Shown here: positions 1-8,202 of the stretch, one piece after another
Position numbering within the stretch: position 1 is the stretch's first letter
How the letters are laid out: every line of letters starts with the position of its first letter
NCBI GenBank assembly: GCA_002255955.1
Contig: NKIM01000019.1
Location: 48,412 to 112,411 of the forward strand
DNA: 64,000 bases
Direction of reading: 5' to 3'
DNA from: Burkholderiales bacterium PBB2
GTDB taxonomy: Bacteria > Pseudomonadota > Gammaproteobacteria > Burkholderiales > Burkholderiaceae_C
Translations under genes and position numbers: made by a program
The notes under the pieces: generated by a model
The model's input: the letters and a program-made list of their open reading frames with translations, nothing else
The model's database searches: none
What the model was told of the DNA's origin: nothing

Positions 1-491
1 TGGGCAATGGCGCACCCGGTGGCAGCGGCCATGACGGTGTGATCCGCCCCGGCGATGTGCAGCGCATGAGCGCCGGCAGCGGCGTGCGCCACAGCGAGTT
101 CAACCATGCCGAGGGCCAGAGCACGCATTTCCTGCAGATCTGGATCGAACCCAACCAGCGCGGTGTGGCGCCCAGCTACGAGCAGCGTCATTTCCCCAGC
201 GCCGACAAGCGCGGCCGCCTGCGCCTGGTGGCTTCGGGCGAGGCCGGTGCGGATGCGGTCTTCATCCACGCCAATGCCCAGCTCTATGCCGGCTTGTTTG
301 ATGGGCCTGAGCAGGCCGAGCTGCCGCTGCAGCCGGGGCGCATCGCCTATGTGCACCTGATCCGCGGCAGCTTGAACGTCAACGGCCAGAGCCTGCAGGG
401 CGGTGATGCGCTGCAGCTGCGCGGTGAAGACGCCGTGCGCCTGGCGCAAGGGCAGGACGCCGAGGTGCTGGTCTTCGATCTGACGCCCTGA
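1..491 (+). CDS. Pirin family protein, 5' end outside the window
   Basis: This is the C-terminal part of a pirin/YhhW-type bicupin protein. The frame is open from base 3 onward, so an apparent GTG start at 39 is an internal valine. Visible are the pirin motif VIRPGDVQRMSAGSGVRHSE, whose His and Glu belong to the metal site of the first cupin, and the family C-terminus with GRIAYVHLIRG and LVFDLTP. Family members bind iron or another metal; some cleave quercetin in vitro, but the natural substrate is usually unknown. The first HxH metal pair lies upstream of the window. About 162 residues are seen. Confidence 0.9.
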   Translation, partial: GNGAPGGSGHDGVIRPGDVQRMSAGSGVRHSEFNHAEGQSTHFLQIWIEPNQRGVAPSYEQRHFPSADKRGRLRLVASGEAGADAVFIHANAQLYAGLFDGPEQAELPLQPGRIAYVHLIRGSLNVNGQSLQGGDALQLRGEDAVRLAQGQDAEVLVFDLTP

Positions 492-566
492 CCCAGCGTT
501 GGCGGCGCGCGTGCTCATGCGTTTTTTCGGCGATGCGCGCCCGCCAATGCCTCTACAGTCGAGGCC

Positions 567-1289
567 ATGAAGACCTTGTTTTCCGCCCTGTCCCTGCTGC
601 CGCTGATCGATTGGTTGGCGCTGTTCGTGTTCTTTGCCGGCTGGATCGGCTATGCCGTGTTTGCCAAGCGCCAGTCGCAGTTCCATGGTTCGCTGCTGGC
701 CGCCACCAACCGCGAGCGCACGCGCTGGATGATGCAGGTCACCTACCGCGAGGTGCGGGTAATCGACGGGGTGGTGGTGCAGAACCTGTCCACCAGCCCG
801 TCCTTCTTTGCCTCGACCACCATCCTGATCATCGGCGGCCTGCTGGCCGTGCTGGGCGCGGGCGACAAGGCCACCGAGCTGGTGCGCGAACTGCCGTTTG
901 CGGCCCGCACCTCGGACCTGGTGTTCGAGATGAAGCTGGTGCTGCTGACGGCCATCTTCGTCTACGCCTTTTTCCGCTTCACCTGGAGCATGCGCCAGTA
1001 CACCTTTGGCGCCTTGCTGGTGGGCGCGGCGCCCGAGGCCGAGCAGTTCGAAAAAGGCGGGCTGTCGCGCGAGGCCTTTGCCCAGCGTGCCGGACGGGTC
1101 ATGGGCCTGGCGGCCGAAACCTTCAACGACGGCCTGCGCGCCTACTACCTGAGCTTCGCGGCCATCGCCTGGTTCTTCTCACCCGTGGCCCTGATGGGCG
1201 CGACGGTGGGCGTGATCTATGTGCTCTACCAGCGCGAGTTCCATTCGGACGTGCTGGAGGTGCTGCGCGATGAAGCCTCGGGCGCCTGA
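567..1289 (+). CDS. DUF599 family inner-membrane protein
   Basis: A 240-residue protein matching the DUF599 family as I recall it. No function is established for the family. Hydrophobic segments lie near residues 12-33, 78-98, 116-133 and 196-222, which suggests four membrane spans with a basic loop after the first (AKRQSQFHGS). The ATG at 567 is the first start that precedes the first span. It follows the pirin gene after 75 bases and converges on the ABC ATPase gene, with only 15 bases between the two stop codons. It could be an independent gene. Confidence 0.8.
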   Translation: MKTLFSALSLLPLIDWLALFVFFAGWIGYAVFAKRQSQFHGSLLAATNRERTRWMMQVTYREVRVIDGVVVQNLSTSPSFFASTTILIIGGLLAVLGAGDKATELVRELPFAARTSDLVFEMKLVLLTAIFVYAFFRFTWSMRQYTFGALLVGAAPEAEQFEKGGLSREAFAQRAGRVMGLAAETFNDGLRAYYLSFAAIAWFFSPVALMGATVGVIYVLYQREFHSDVLEVLRDEASGA

Positions 1290-1304
1290 GCGCCCCGGGC
1301 TGTC

Positions 1305-2093
1305 TTACTTCAAACCGCCGCTGAGGAACTGCTGCAGGCGCTGGCTGTTGGGCTTGCTCAGCACCTCGCGCGGCTTGCCTTCTTCCTCGACCTTGCCCTG
1401 GTGCAGGAATAAGGTGTAGTTGGACACCTCGCGCGCAAAACCCATCTCGTGGGTCACCACGATCATGGTGCGGCCTTCGGCCGCCAGATCGCGCATGACC
1501 TTGAGCACCTCGCCGACCAGCTCGGGGTCCAGCGCCGAGGTGGGCTCGTCAAACAGCATCACTTCGGGCTCGACCGCCAGGGCGCGGGCGATGGCCACGC
1601 GTTGCTGCTCGCCGCCCGAGAGCTGGGCCGGGTAGACATCCTTGCGGTGTGAGACGCCCACGCGGGCCAGCAAGGCCTCGGCCTTGGCAATCGCCTCGGC
1701 CTTGGGCACGCCAAGCACATGGACCGGCGCTTCGATCACGTTCTCCAGCACCGTGCGATGGGCCCAGAGGTTGAAGTTCTGGAACACCATGGCCAGGCGC
1801 GCGCGCCAGAGCTGCAGCTGCTTGGCATCGGCCGCCTTGAGGCTGCCGTCGCGGTCGCGCACCAGCTTGAGCTCTTCGCCGCGCAGGGACAGGCAGCCCT
1901 CGTAGGGCTGCTCCAGCAGGTTCAGGCAGCGCAGAAAGGTGCTCTTGCCGGAACCGGAGGAGCCGATCAGGGTGATCACATCGCCCTTTTTGGCGGACAG
2001 GGACACGCCTTTCAGCACCTCACGTTCGCCGTAGCGCTTGTGCAGGTTGTCGACGATGAGGCTGGCGGTCTGGGTATCGGGCACGGTGGACAT
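1305..2093 (-). CDS. Polar amino-acid ABC transporter ATPase (HisP/ArtP type)
   Basis: Cytoplasmic ATPase of a basic/polar amino-acid importer, 262 residues, the usual length for HisP-type subunits. It shows Walker A GSSGSGKST (44-52), Q-loop Q105, signature LSGGEQQR (158-165), Walker B with FDEPTSALD (181-189) and switch H215. The ATG at 2093 was chosen because homology begins there; the open frame runs further upstream only as a shadow of the deacylase gene. It is the last gene of the minus-strand transport operon, 20 bases after the deacylase gene. HisP/ArgT similarity suggests histidine, lysine, arginine or ornithine as substrate, but sequence alone does not fix this. Confidence 0.92.
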   Translation of the reverse strand: MSTVPDTQTASLIVDNLHKRYGEREVLKGVSLSAKKGDVITLIGSSGSGKSTFLRCLNLLEQPYEGCLSLRGEELKLVRDRDGSLKAADAKQLQLWRARLAMVFQNFNLWAHRTVLENVIEAPVHVLGVPKAEAIAKAEALLARVGVSHRKDVYPAQLSGGEQQRVAIARALAVEPEVMLFDEPTSALDPELVGEVLKVMRDLAAEGRTMIVVTHEMGFAREVSNYTLFLHQGKVEEEGKPREVLSKPNSQRLQQFLSGGLK

Positions 2094-2113
2094 CTCGGGG
2101 AGTTTCTTGGTTC

Positions 2114-3241
2114 TCAGGCGCCCAGCAGCTTGCCGGTGCGCAGGGCCTGCAGGCCGGCCACCTTGCCGACGCGCATGCCGGCCGGCGCGAAGCGCACGAA
2201 ATCGCGTGCGAAGAACAGGCCGTCCACCGGGCTCTTGAGCTCGGTCACGGCATTGCTGATCGGGTCGATCACATGGGCCAGCACATCTCCAGCGGCCACC
2301 GTCTCGCCGGGCTCGCGCAAAAAGGTCAGGGCGCCCGCCACCGGGGCCTTGATCGGCATGCTGCCGGCCAGCGGGCGCGCGTCGCCCACGGCCTCGGGCA
2401 GGGCGGGCTTGTCGCCGTTGATCAGGCCGCGGTAGATCAGGAAATCGATGATGTTTTGCGCATCGGCCTCGGCCAGGGCGTGCTCGACGTCGGCCGCGCC
2501 GCGCAATTCGACCGTCACGGACATGCAGGCCTGCTTGATCGGGAATTGGCCCTCGAAGCGTTTCGCCCATTTCCACCAGGTCTGTGAGCAGGCCTCGTCG
2601 AAGGGCGAGTCGCCGCTTTCCTGGGCCAGCAGGGTCACGCGCGAGCGGATGAAACGGGCCAGCACCTCGCACTCGGGCCAGCAGGGCGTCTCGGTGTAGA
2701 GGTGCATCACGGCCTGGGCGTCGCAGTGCAGGTCGAGCACGATGTCGGCGTCGCAGCTCAGGCTCATCAGGGTGCGGCGCAGGGACTGCAGTTCCGTGTC
2801 CACCGGCGCGGCGGCCACGGCCTTTTTCAGCTCGCGGCGCAGCACGCGGGTGTTGTGGTCGGCGTCCTGGCTCAGCTGGCTTTCCGCCGCCTGGGCCGTG
2901 GCCTCGATCTGGTCGGGGTAGTGGCGGTTGAAGTTCTCGCCCGTGGTGGTCTCGAAGCGACCCATGTGCATGTACAGCATCTGCTGCGACAGGCCGATGG
3001 GGTTGGCCATGGGCACCAGGATCACTTCGCCGGTGATGCGGCCGGCGGCCTGCAGCACATCGAGCTTCTTGCGCAGGTGGTGGGCCACCAGCATGCCGGG
3101 CAGCTCATCGGCATGGAGCGAGGCCTGGATGTAGGCCTTCTGGCCGATGCGCTCGCCGGCCGGCTGGCCGTAGTGGATGGAGATCAGCTCGCGCTGTGTG
3201 CCCGGGGCTGGGGAAATCAGGGGATGGGTCTGGATCTGCAT
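2114..3241 (-). CDS. Succinylglutamate desuccinylase/aspartoacylase-family zinc hydrolase
   Basis: A 375-residue M14-like deacylase. Zinc ligands are visible as H43 and E46 in SLHADE and H172 in DLHCD, and the catalytic Glu is probably E245 in VTVELRG. Family members (AstE, aspartoacylase, DoeB-type enzymes) remove an acyl group from the alpha or side-chain nitrogen of amino acids. The C-terminal part (about 290-375) resembles a beta-rich lipoyl-like fold with SMPIKAPVAGAL and ETVAAGDVLAHV, common in this subfamily. It sits between the permease and ATPase genes, so the importer may bring in an N-acylated amino acid that this enzyme deacylates. That link is inferred from position. Confidence 0.85.
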   Translation of the reverse strand: MQIQTHPLISPAPGTQRELISIHYGQPAGERIGQKAYIQASLHADELPGMLVAHHLRKKLDVLQAAGRITGEVILVPMANPIGLSQQMLYMHMGRFETTTGENFNRHYPDQIEATAQAAESQLSQDADHNTRVLRRELKKAVAAAPVDTELQSLRRTLMSLSCDADIVLDLHCDAQAVMHLYTETPCWPECEVLARFIRSRVTLLAQESGDSPFDEACSQTWWKWAKRFEGQFPIKQACMSVTVELRGAADVEHALAEADAQNIIDFLIYRGLINGDKPALPEAVGDARPLAGSMPIKAPVAGALTFLREPGETVAAGDVLAHVIDPISNAVTELKSPVDGLFFARDFVRFAPAGMRVGKVAGLQALRTGKLLGA

Positions 3242-3266
3242 GGGAAGGCGTCGTCGGGTTCGGGGG

Positions 3267-3953
3267 TCAGCGCGGCATCAGGGGCTTGAGCCAGCGCGCC
3301 TCGGCCTTGTGGAACAAGGCCACCAGGCTCAGGGTCATCAGGAAGTAGAAGACCGCGGCGGTGATGAAGGCCTCGAAGGGGATGTAGTAGGTCGAGTTGA
3401 CCTGGCGCGCCGCGCCGGTCAGGTCCATGATGGTGACGATGCTGGCCAGCGAGGTGCCGTGAAGCATGAAGATCGCCTCATTGCTGTAGGCCGGCAGCGA
3501 GCGGCGCAGGGCCGAGGGCAGGACGATGCGGCGGAACATCACCCAGCGGCTCATGCCCAGCGACTTGGCTGCTTCGATCTCACCGGCGGGCAGGGCACGG
3601 ATGCTGCCGGCGATGATTTCGGTGGTGTAGGCGCCGGTGTTGAGCACAAAGCTCAGGCAGGCGCAGAACCAGGCCGAACTTAGCCAGGGCCAGGCAAAGC
3701 TCTCGCGCACCGCCTCGAACTGGGCCAGGCCGTAATAGATCAGGAACAGCTGCACCAGCATGGGCGTGCCGCGGAACACATAGGTGTAGACCCAGATCAC
3801 GCGCGAGATCCAGCTGCCGCGCAGGCTGCGCAGCACACCCAGGGGCACGGCGATCAGCAGGCCCAGCAGCAGTGAAATCACCAGCAGTTCAAAGGTGGCC
3901 AGAGCGCCGCTGAAATAGAGCGGCAGGTTTTCTTGAATCGCTTCGAGGTTCAC
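3267..3953 (-). CDS. Polar amino-acid ABC transporter permease (HisM type)
   Basis: A 228-residue inner-membrane permease of the His/Glu/Gln/Arg family. The EAA loop that docks the ATPase is visible as IEAAKSLGMSRWVMFRRIV. An N-terminal YFSGALATFELLVISLLLG segment and RGTPMLVQLFLIYYG are typical of the family. It pairs with the next upstream permease to form a heterodimeric channel. Its start overlaps the stop of that gene by four bases (ATGA), which suggests translational coupling. The exact substrate is not visible. Confidence 0.92.
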   Translation of the reverse strand: MNLEAIQENLPLYFSGALATFELLVISLLLGLLIAVPLGVLRSLRGSWISRVIWVYTYVFRGTPMLVQLFLIYYGLAQFEAVRESFAWPWLSSAWFCACLSFVLNTGAYTTEIIAGSIRALPAGEIEAAKSLGMSRWVMFRRIVLPSALRRSLPAYSNEAIFMLHGTSLASIVTIMDLTGAARQVNSTYYIPFEAFITAAVFYFLMTLSLVALFHKAEARWLKPLMPR

Positions 3954-4642
3954 AGCGTCCCCTTGCGCACACCGATGGAGAAGCGCTTTTCCAGCCAGTT
4001 GAAGATCAGCTCCGAGAGGCTGGTGAAACTCAGGTAGATCAGGGCCACGGCCAGGTAGAAGACAAAGGGCTCGCGGGTCGAGCCGGCCGCTTGCTGGCCG
4101 CGCGTCATCAGGTCGGACAGGCCGATCACCGAGACGATGGCGGTGCTCTTGATCAGCACCAGCCAGTTGTTGGACAGACCCGGCAGGGCATGGCGGAACA
4201 TCTGCGGCAGGGTGATGCGCCAGGCGATCTGCCAGCCGCTCAGGCCGTAGGCCAGGCCGGCCTCGCGCTGCCCCGGCGGCACGGCCAGAAAGGCGCCGCG
4301 GAAGGCTTCGGTCAGGTAGGCGCCGAAGATGAAACCGATGGTCAGCACCCCGGCGACATAGGGGTTGATGTCGATGTATTCCTCATGGCCCAGCCTGAGG
4401 GCGATCTCGTTCACCGCCACCTGGCCGCCATAGAAGATCAGCAGCATCAGCACCAGATCGGGCACGCCGCGGATCAGCGTGGTGTAGAGATAGGCCAGAC
4501 CGCGTGCGAAGCGGAACTTGGAGAGCTTGGCGATGGCGCCCAGCAAACCCAGGGCCATGGCCATCGCCAAAGAGGCCAGGGCCACGCTCAGCGTGACCCC
4601 GGCTCCCTCCAGCAGGCTGTTCAGAAAGCCATGCAGGAACAT
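3950..4642 (-). CDS. Polar amino-acid ABC transporter permease (HisQ type)
   Basis: A 230-residue inner-membrane permease, partner of the HisM-type subunit. It begins with a hydrophobic segment (GVTLSVALASLAMAMALGLL), carries the family motif IRGVPDLVLMLLIFYGGQ and an EAA-type loop near REAGLAYGLSGWQIAWRITL. It lies 26 bases downstream of the binding-protein gene and overlaps the next permease by four bases. HisQ, ArtQ and OccQ relatives import basic amino acids or opines, so the assignment to a substrate remains open. Confidence 0.92.
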   Translation of the reverse strand: MFLHGFLNSLLEGAGVTLSVALASLAMAMALGLLGAIAKLSKFRFARGLAYLYTTLIRGVPDLVLMLLIFYGGQVAVNEIALRLGHEEYIDINPYVAGVLTIGFIFGAYLTEAFRGAFLAVPPGQREAGLAYGLSGWQIAWRITLPQMFRHALPGLSNNWLVLIKSTAIVSVIGLSDLMTRGQQAAGSTREPFVFYLAVALIYLSFTSLSELIFNWLEKRFSIGVRKGTL

Positions 4643-4668
4643 CGAAAACGTCGCTTTTTACTTCGGGC

Positions 4669-5463
4669 TTACTTCTTGGGGGCGATGTCGTACGAGAAGT
4701 ACTTGTCGTTGAGCTTCTTGAAGGTGCCGTTGGCGGCCACGGCGGCAATCGCGTCGTTGAACTTCTTGCCCAGGGTGGCGGCATCGGCCTTGCGCATGCC
4801 CACGCCCGAGCCCACGCCGAAGTACTTCACATCGTCGTAGCTGGGGCCGACGAAGGCGAAACCCTTGCCTTCGGGCTTGGCCAGGAAACCTTGGTCGATG
4901 GCGACCAGATCGGCCAGGGTCAGGTCGATGCGGCCCGACTTCAGGTCCAGGAAGGCTTGGTCTTGCGAGGCGTAGCGCACGATCTGGCTTTGCTTGAAGG
5001 TGGCGTCCACGAATTTCTCATGGATGGTGGCGCGCTGCACGCCGATCTTCTTGCCCTTGAGGCCGGCGGGCGAGACCTCCAGCTTGGCGTCGGCCTTGGC
5101 GGCGAAGCGGGCCGGGGTGTTGTAGTAGGCGTTGGAGAAGGCAATGGTCTTCTTGCGCTCGTCGGTGATGGAGACCGAGGCGATGATGGCGTCGACCTTG
5201 CGCGCTTGCAGGGCCGGGATCAGGCCGTCGAAGTCTTGCTGCACCAGGGTGCACTCGGCCTTGATTTCGGCGCAGTAGGCCAGGGCCAGGTCGATCTCGA
5301 AGCCTTTGAGCTTGCCGTCGGCACCCACTTCAGAGAAGGGTGGGTAGGCGCCTTCCACACCGATGCGGATCTTTTTCCAGTCCGGGGCTTGGGCTTGGGC
5401 GGCGAACGAGCCGCAAGCCAGGGCGATGAAGGTGCTCAGGGCAATCAGTTGGCGTTTTTGCAT
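4669..5463 (-). CDS. Periplasmic amino-acid-binding protein (HisJ/ArgT type)
   Basis: Solute-binding subunit of the importer, 264 residues. The ATG at 5463 gives a clean Sec signal peptide (MQKRQLIALS... ending FAAQAQA) and has an AGGAGA ribosome site just upstream; the open frame extends 18 codons further without support. Family features include IRIGVEGAYPPFSEVGADGK, KGFEIDLA and DFDGLIPALQARKVDAII, which shape the ligand-binding cleft. It heads the five-gene import operon after a 64-base gap from the hydrolase gene. Lysine/arginine/ornithine or histidine binding is likely from family membership. Confidence 0.92.
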   Translation of the reverse strand: MQKRQLIALSTFIALACGSFAAQAQAPDWKKIRIGVEGAYPPFSEVGADGKLKGFEIDLALAYCAEIKAECTLVQQDFDGLIPALQARKVDAIIASVSITDERKKTIAFSNAYYNTPARFAAKADAKLEVSPAGLKGKKIGVQRATIHEKFVDATFKQSQIVRYASQDQAFLDLKSGRIDLTLADLVAIDQGFLAKPEGKGFAFVGPSYDDVKYFGVGSGVGMRKADAATLGKKFNDAIAAVAANGTFKKLNDKYFSYDIAPKK

Positions 5464-5527
5464 GGCCTCTCCTAGAGGGTTCAAAAAGGGAAGGGTTGAT
5501 CTTGCATTGCTTCGCATCGCTTGCTAC

Positions 5528-6535
5528 CTAGGGTTTGAGCGTATGCAAGAACTCGAGCACCGGCTTTAGCGAGGCAGCGGGGTCTTCTTCCTGGGGCACA
5601 TGGCCCAGGCCCGGCAGCAGCACCAGGCGGCTGCCGGCGATGTCGCGGGCGAAGGCCTGGCCGTCGCTGGGGGGCAGCAGGCGGTCGCGTTCGCCCCACA
5701 GAATCAAGGTGGGCAGGCGCAGCTTCGGGATCAGGCCGGCCTGCTCGCCACCGCCCCACTGGGCCAGGCGCTGGCGCAGGGCGGTGCGATTGCCGGCCCT
5801 CAGCGTCAGCTCAAAGTAACGGTCCACCAGCGGCGCGCTGACCCGCTCGGGCTGGCCGTAGACCTGGCGCAGGCTGAACTCGACCAGCTTGCGCGGCAGC
5901 AGGTGGTCGCTCAGCGGCCCGATCAGGGGCAGGGCGCTGACCCGCCAAGCCAGCGGCACATCGCGCGGTGCCAAGGGGTAGCCGGCGGCATCCACCAGGA
6001 TCAGGGCGGCCACCCGCTGCGGCTGAGCGGCCGCGAACTGCCAGGCGATCTGCCCGCCCAGGGAATTGCCGCCGAGGATGACGCGCTCGAGCTTCAGGTG
6101 GTCGAGCAGGGCCGCGAGGAACTTCTGATAGGCCGCGTCGCGGTAGTCGCCGCTGGGGCTGGGGCCGCTGAGGCCGAAGCCCGGCAGGTCCACGCTGATG
6201 ACGCGGCGCTCGCGGCTGAGCGCCTTCACCCAGCCCTCCCAGGTGTGCAGGCTGCTGCTGGTGCCATGCAGCAGCAGGATGGGTGTCGGGTCGGCGGCCG
6301 GGCCCTGGTCGCGGAGGTGGATGGGCTGGCCGCCCAGCTCGATGAAATCGGAGGGCGGTGGCGCCCATTGCGGCACCAGGCTTTCCAGGCTGCGGTCGGG
6401 CGCCTTGCTGGCGCCGAAGAGCAGGGCGGCGATGAACAGCAGGGCGCCGAACACGCGCAGGCCCCAGGCCGCCAGGCGCTGTGCAGCGCTTGGGGTCGGT
6501 GCCAGCTCGGCCGGGCCAGGTGTTCGCAGGCTCAT
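5528..6535 (-). CDS. Alpha/beta hydrolase, membrane-anchored
   Basis: A 335-residue alpha/beta-fold hydrolase. Residues 22-42 form an N-terminal hydrophobic segment, so the enzyme is probably anchored with the catalytic domain in the periplasm. The triad reads S158 in GNSLGG, D284 in WGERDRLLPP and H312 in GLGHVPQEE, with oxyanion-loop HG at 90-91. The substrate is unknown; esterase or lipase-like activity is the usual guess. It lies 6 bases downstream of trhO and upstream of the amino-acid import operon, so it may be co-transcribed with trhO. Confidence 0.85.
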   Translation of the reverse strand: MSLRTPGPAELAPTPSAAQRLAAWGLRVFGALLFIAALLFGASKAPDRSLESLVPQWAPPPSDFIELGGQPIHLRDQGPAADPTPILLLHGTSSSLHTWEGWVKALSRERRVISVDLPGFGLSGPSPSGDYRDAAYQKFLAALLDHLKLERVILGGNSLGGQIAWQFAAAQPQRVAALILVDAAGYPLAPRDVPLAWRVSALPLIGPLSDHLLPRKLVEFSLRQVYGQPERVSAPLVDRYFELTLRAGNRTALRQRLAQWGGGEQAGLIPKLRLPTLILWGERDRLLPPSDGQAFARDIAGSRLVLLPGLGHVPQEEDPAASLKPVLEFLHTLKP

Positions 6536-6541
6536 GCCTCT

Positions 6542-7345
6542 TCAGCGGCTGGCCGGTGCGCGGTGGGCCTCGCTGGCCGGGCGCTGGATCTCGGTGGCCG
6601 GCTCCAGCGCGGCGCCCAGGGCCTCGCGCTGGTCGAAGACAAAGCAGCTGCCCTGGTAATGCGGGCCGCCGGTTTCCTCGAAGTACTTGAGGATGCCGCC
6701 TTCGAGCTGATAGACCGGGCCGTCCAGGTCTTGCTGCTGCAGATAGATGGCGGCCTTCTCGCAGCGGATGCCGCCGGTGCAAAAGCTGACCACGGTCTTG
6801 CCCATCAGCGCCTCGCGGTGCGCCTGCACGGCTTCGGGGAACTCGCTGAACTTGCTGATGCGCCAGTCGATCGCGCCCTCGAAGGTGCCGTAATCCACCT
6901 CGAAAGCATTGCGCGTGTCCAGGGTCACGACCGGCCGGCCTTCGTCGTCATGGCCCTGGTCCAGCCAGCGGGCCAGGGTGGCGGCGGGCAGGGCCGGCGC
7001 ACGCGCTTGCTGATCCGGGCGGATGGTCGGGTGGTTCATGCGGATGATCTCCGGCTTCACCTTGACCAGCAGCTTCTTGAAGGGCACCGCCTCGCTCCAG
7101 CTCTCCTTGGGGGCCAGGTCGGCAAAGCGCGCGTCCTGGCGCAGGGCGTTCACCCAGGCGTGAACGGCTTCGCCCGGGCCGGCCAGAAAGAGATTGATGC
7201 CTTCTTCCGCCAGCAGCACCGTGCCCTTGAGATTCAGGGCCAGGGCCCGCTCATGCAGCTGATCGCGCAGCGCGGCGCAGTCCGGCAGCGGCACGAACTT
7301 GTAGGACGAGATGTTGAGGACGGGCAGGGCGTGAGCGTTCGGCAT
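6542..7345 (-). CDS. trhO: tRNA uridine(34) hydroxylase, rhodanese-like
   Basis: A 267-residue UPF0176/YceA-family protein. TrhO makes 5-hydroxyuridine at the wobble position of tRNAs in a prephenate-independent, oxygen-dependent route. The N-terminal acylphosphatase-like half contains GTVLLAEEGINLFLAG, and the rhodanese half ends in the active loop CTGGIRCEKA, with C189 and C195 as conserved cysteines. DTRNAFEVDYGTFEGA is also typical. It is divergent from slyX across 53 bases. The C-terminal tail after residue 245 is low-complexity and probably disordered. Confidence 0.93.
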   Translation of the reverse strand: MPNAHALPVLNISSYKFVPLPDCAALRDQLHERALALNLKGTVLLAEEGINLFLAGPGEAVHAWVNALRQDARFADLAPKESWSEAVPFKKLLVKVKPEIIRMNHPTIRPDQQARAPALPAATLARWLDQGHDDEGRPVVTLDTRNAFEVDYGTFEGAIDWRISKFSEFPEAVQAHREALMGKTVVSFCTGGIRCEKAAIYLQQQDLDGPVYQLEGGILKYFEETGGPHYQGSCFVFDQREALGAALEPATEIQRPASEAHRAPASR

Positions 7346-7398
7346 GGTCGGGCGGATTGTAGGCAGTCGGCTTGCAGCGTCGGTGTTCCAATAGATGG

Positions 7399-7620
7399 AT
7401 GGACACCCTGCAGAACATTGAAAACCGCCTCGTCGATTTGGAAATCAAGGCCTCATTCACCGAGGATCTGGTGGAGCAGCTGAACCAGATCATCGTCCGC
7501 CAGCAACAGCAGATCGAGGCCCTGACGCGGGAACTGCTGGCTCTGCGTGAGCGGCCGGTTGCCGATGCGAGCGGGCCGGCCTTTCGCAGCTTGCGCGACG
7601 AGCTGCCGCCTCACTACTGA
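7399..7620 (+). CDS. slyX: SlyX family protein
   Basis: A 73-residue coiled-coil protein with the SlyX pattern: IENRLVDLEIKASFTEDLVE, LNQIIVRQQQQIEALTREL, and the C-terminal DELPPHY. Function is not established; the family forms oligomeric coiled coils. The ATG at 7399 is chosen over an upstream TTG at 7372 because the family begins at this methionine. It converges on the SlyD-like gene, 25 bases away. A slyX gene near a SlyD-type isomerase is a known neighbourhood in proteobacteria. Confidence 0.9.
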   Translation: MDTLQNIENRLVDLEIKASFTEDLVEQLNQIIVRQQQQIEALTRELLALRERPVADASGPAFRSLRDELPPHY

Positions 7621-7645
7621 GGTCGGAAGCAGCTCCCCTGTCCAA

Positions 7646-8170
7646 TCAGTGCAGCGGTTCGCCGTCCGGCGCGCCGGCCATGCCGACGCTGAACGCCGCT
7701 TCACCCAGGCTGCCGGCCTCGATTTCCTCGGCCGTGGCCTCGCGCACATCGCGCACCTTGATGTACATGCGCAGGCCCACGCCGGCCAGCGGGTGGTTGC
7801 CGTCCAGCACCACATGCTCGGGGTAGGTTTCGGTCACGGTGAAGATCAGGCCGTCGGGCATGTCTTCGGTGACGGCACCTTCGGGCAGGCCTTCGATCTG
7901 CATGCCCGCTTCCACGCCATCGGGGAAGAGGCTGCGGGATTCAAAGCAGACCAGGTTGGAGTCGTAATCGCCGAAGGCGTGCTCGGGCTCCAGGGCCACA
8001 GCCGCTTCAAAGCCGGTTTCCTGGCCGGCCAGGGCTTCTTCGACCTTGGCGAACAGATCGCTGCCGCCGTAGAAAAACTCCAGCGGCTCGGCCAGTTCGT
8101 CGATCAGCTGACCTTGGGCGTCTTCGAGTCTCCAGCTCAGGGAGACCACACAGGGGGCGGAAATTTGCAT
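7646..8170 (-). CDS. FKBP-type peptidyl-prolyl isomerase, SlyD-like
   Basis: A 174-residue FKBP-type isomerase that helps protein folding in the cytoplasm. The FKBP half shows LEFFYGGSDLFAKVEEALAG and EPEHAFGDYD; an insert-in-flap chaperone region follows, ending in LDGNHPLAGVGLRMYIKVRDV. The ATG at 8170 is preferred to a TTG at 8188. Unlike E. coli SlyD there is no long His/Cys-rich metal-binding tail; the C-terminus is short. It stands 32 bases downstream of the broken adaptor gene. Confidence 0.87.
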   Translation of the reverse strand: MQISAPCVVSLSWRLEDAQGQLIDELAEPLEFFYGGSDLFAKVEEALAGQETGFEAAVALEPEHAFGDYDSNLVCFESRSLFPDGVEAGMQIEGLPEGAVTEDMPDGLIFTVTETYPEHVVLDGNHPLAGVGLRMYIKVRDVREATAEEIEAGSLGEAAFSVGMAGAPDGEPLH

Positions 8171-8202
8171 GGCCGAATTGTCCCACAAGGGTTTGCCCGG
8201 GC

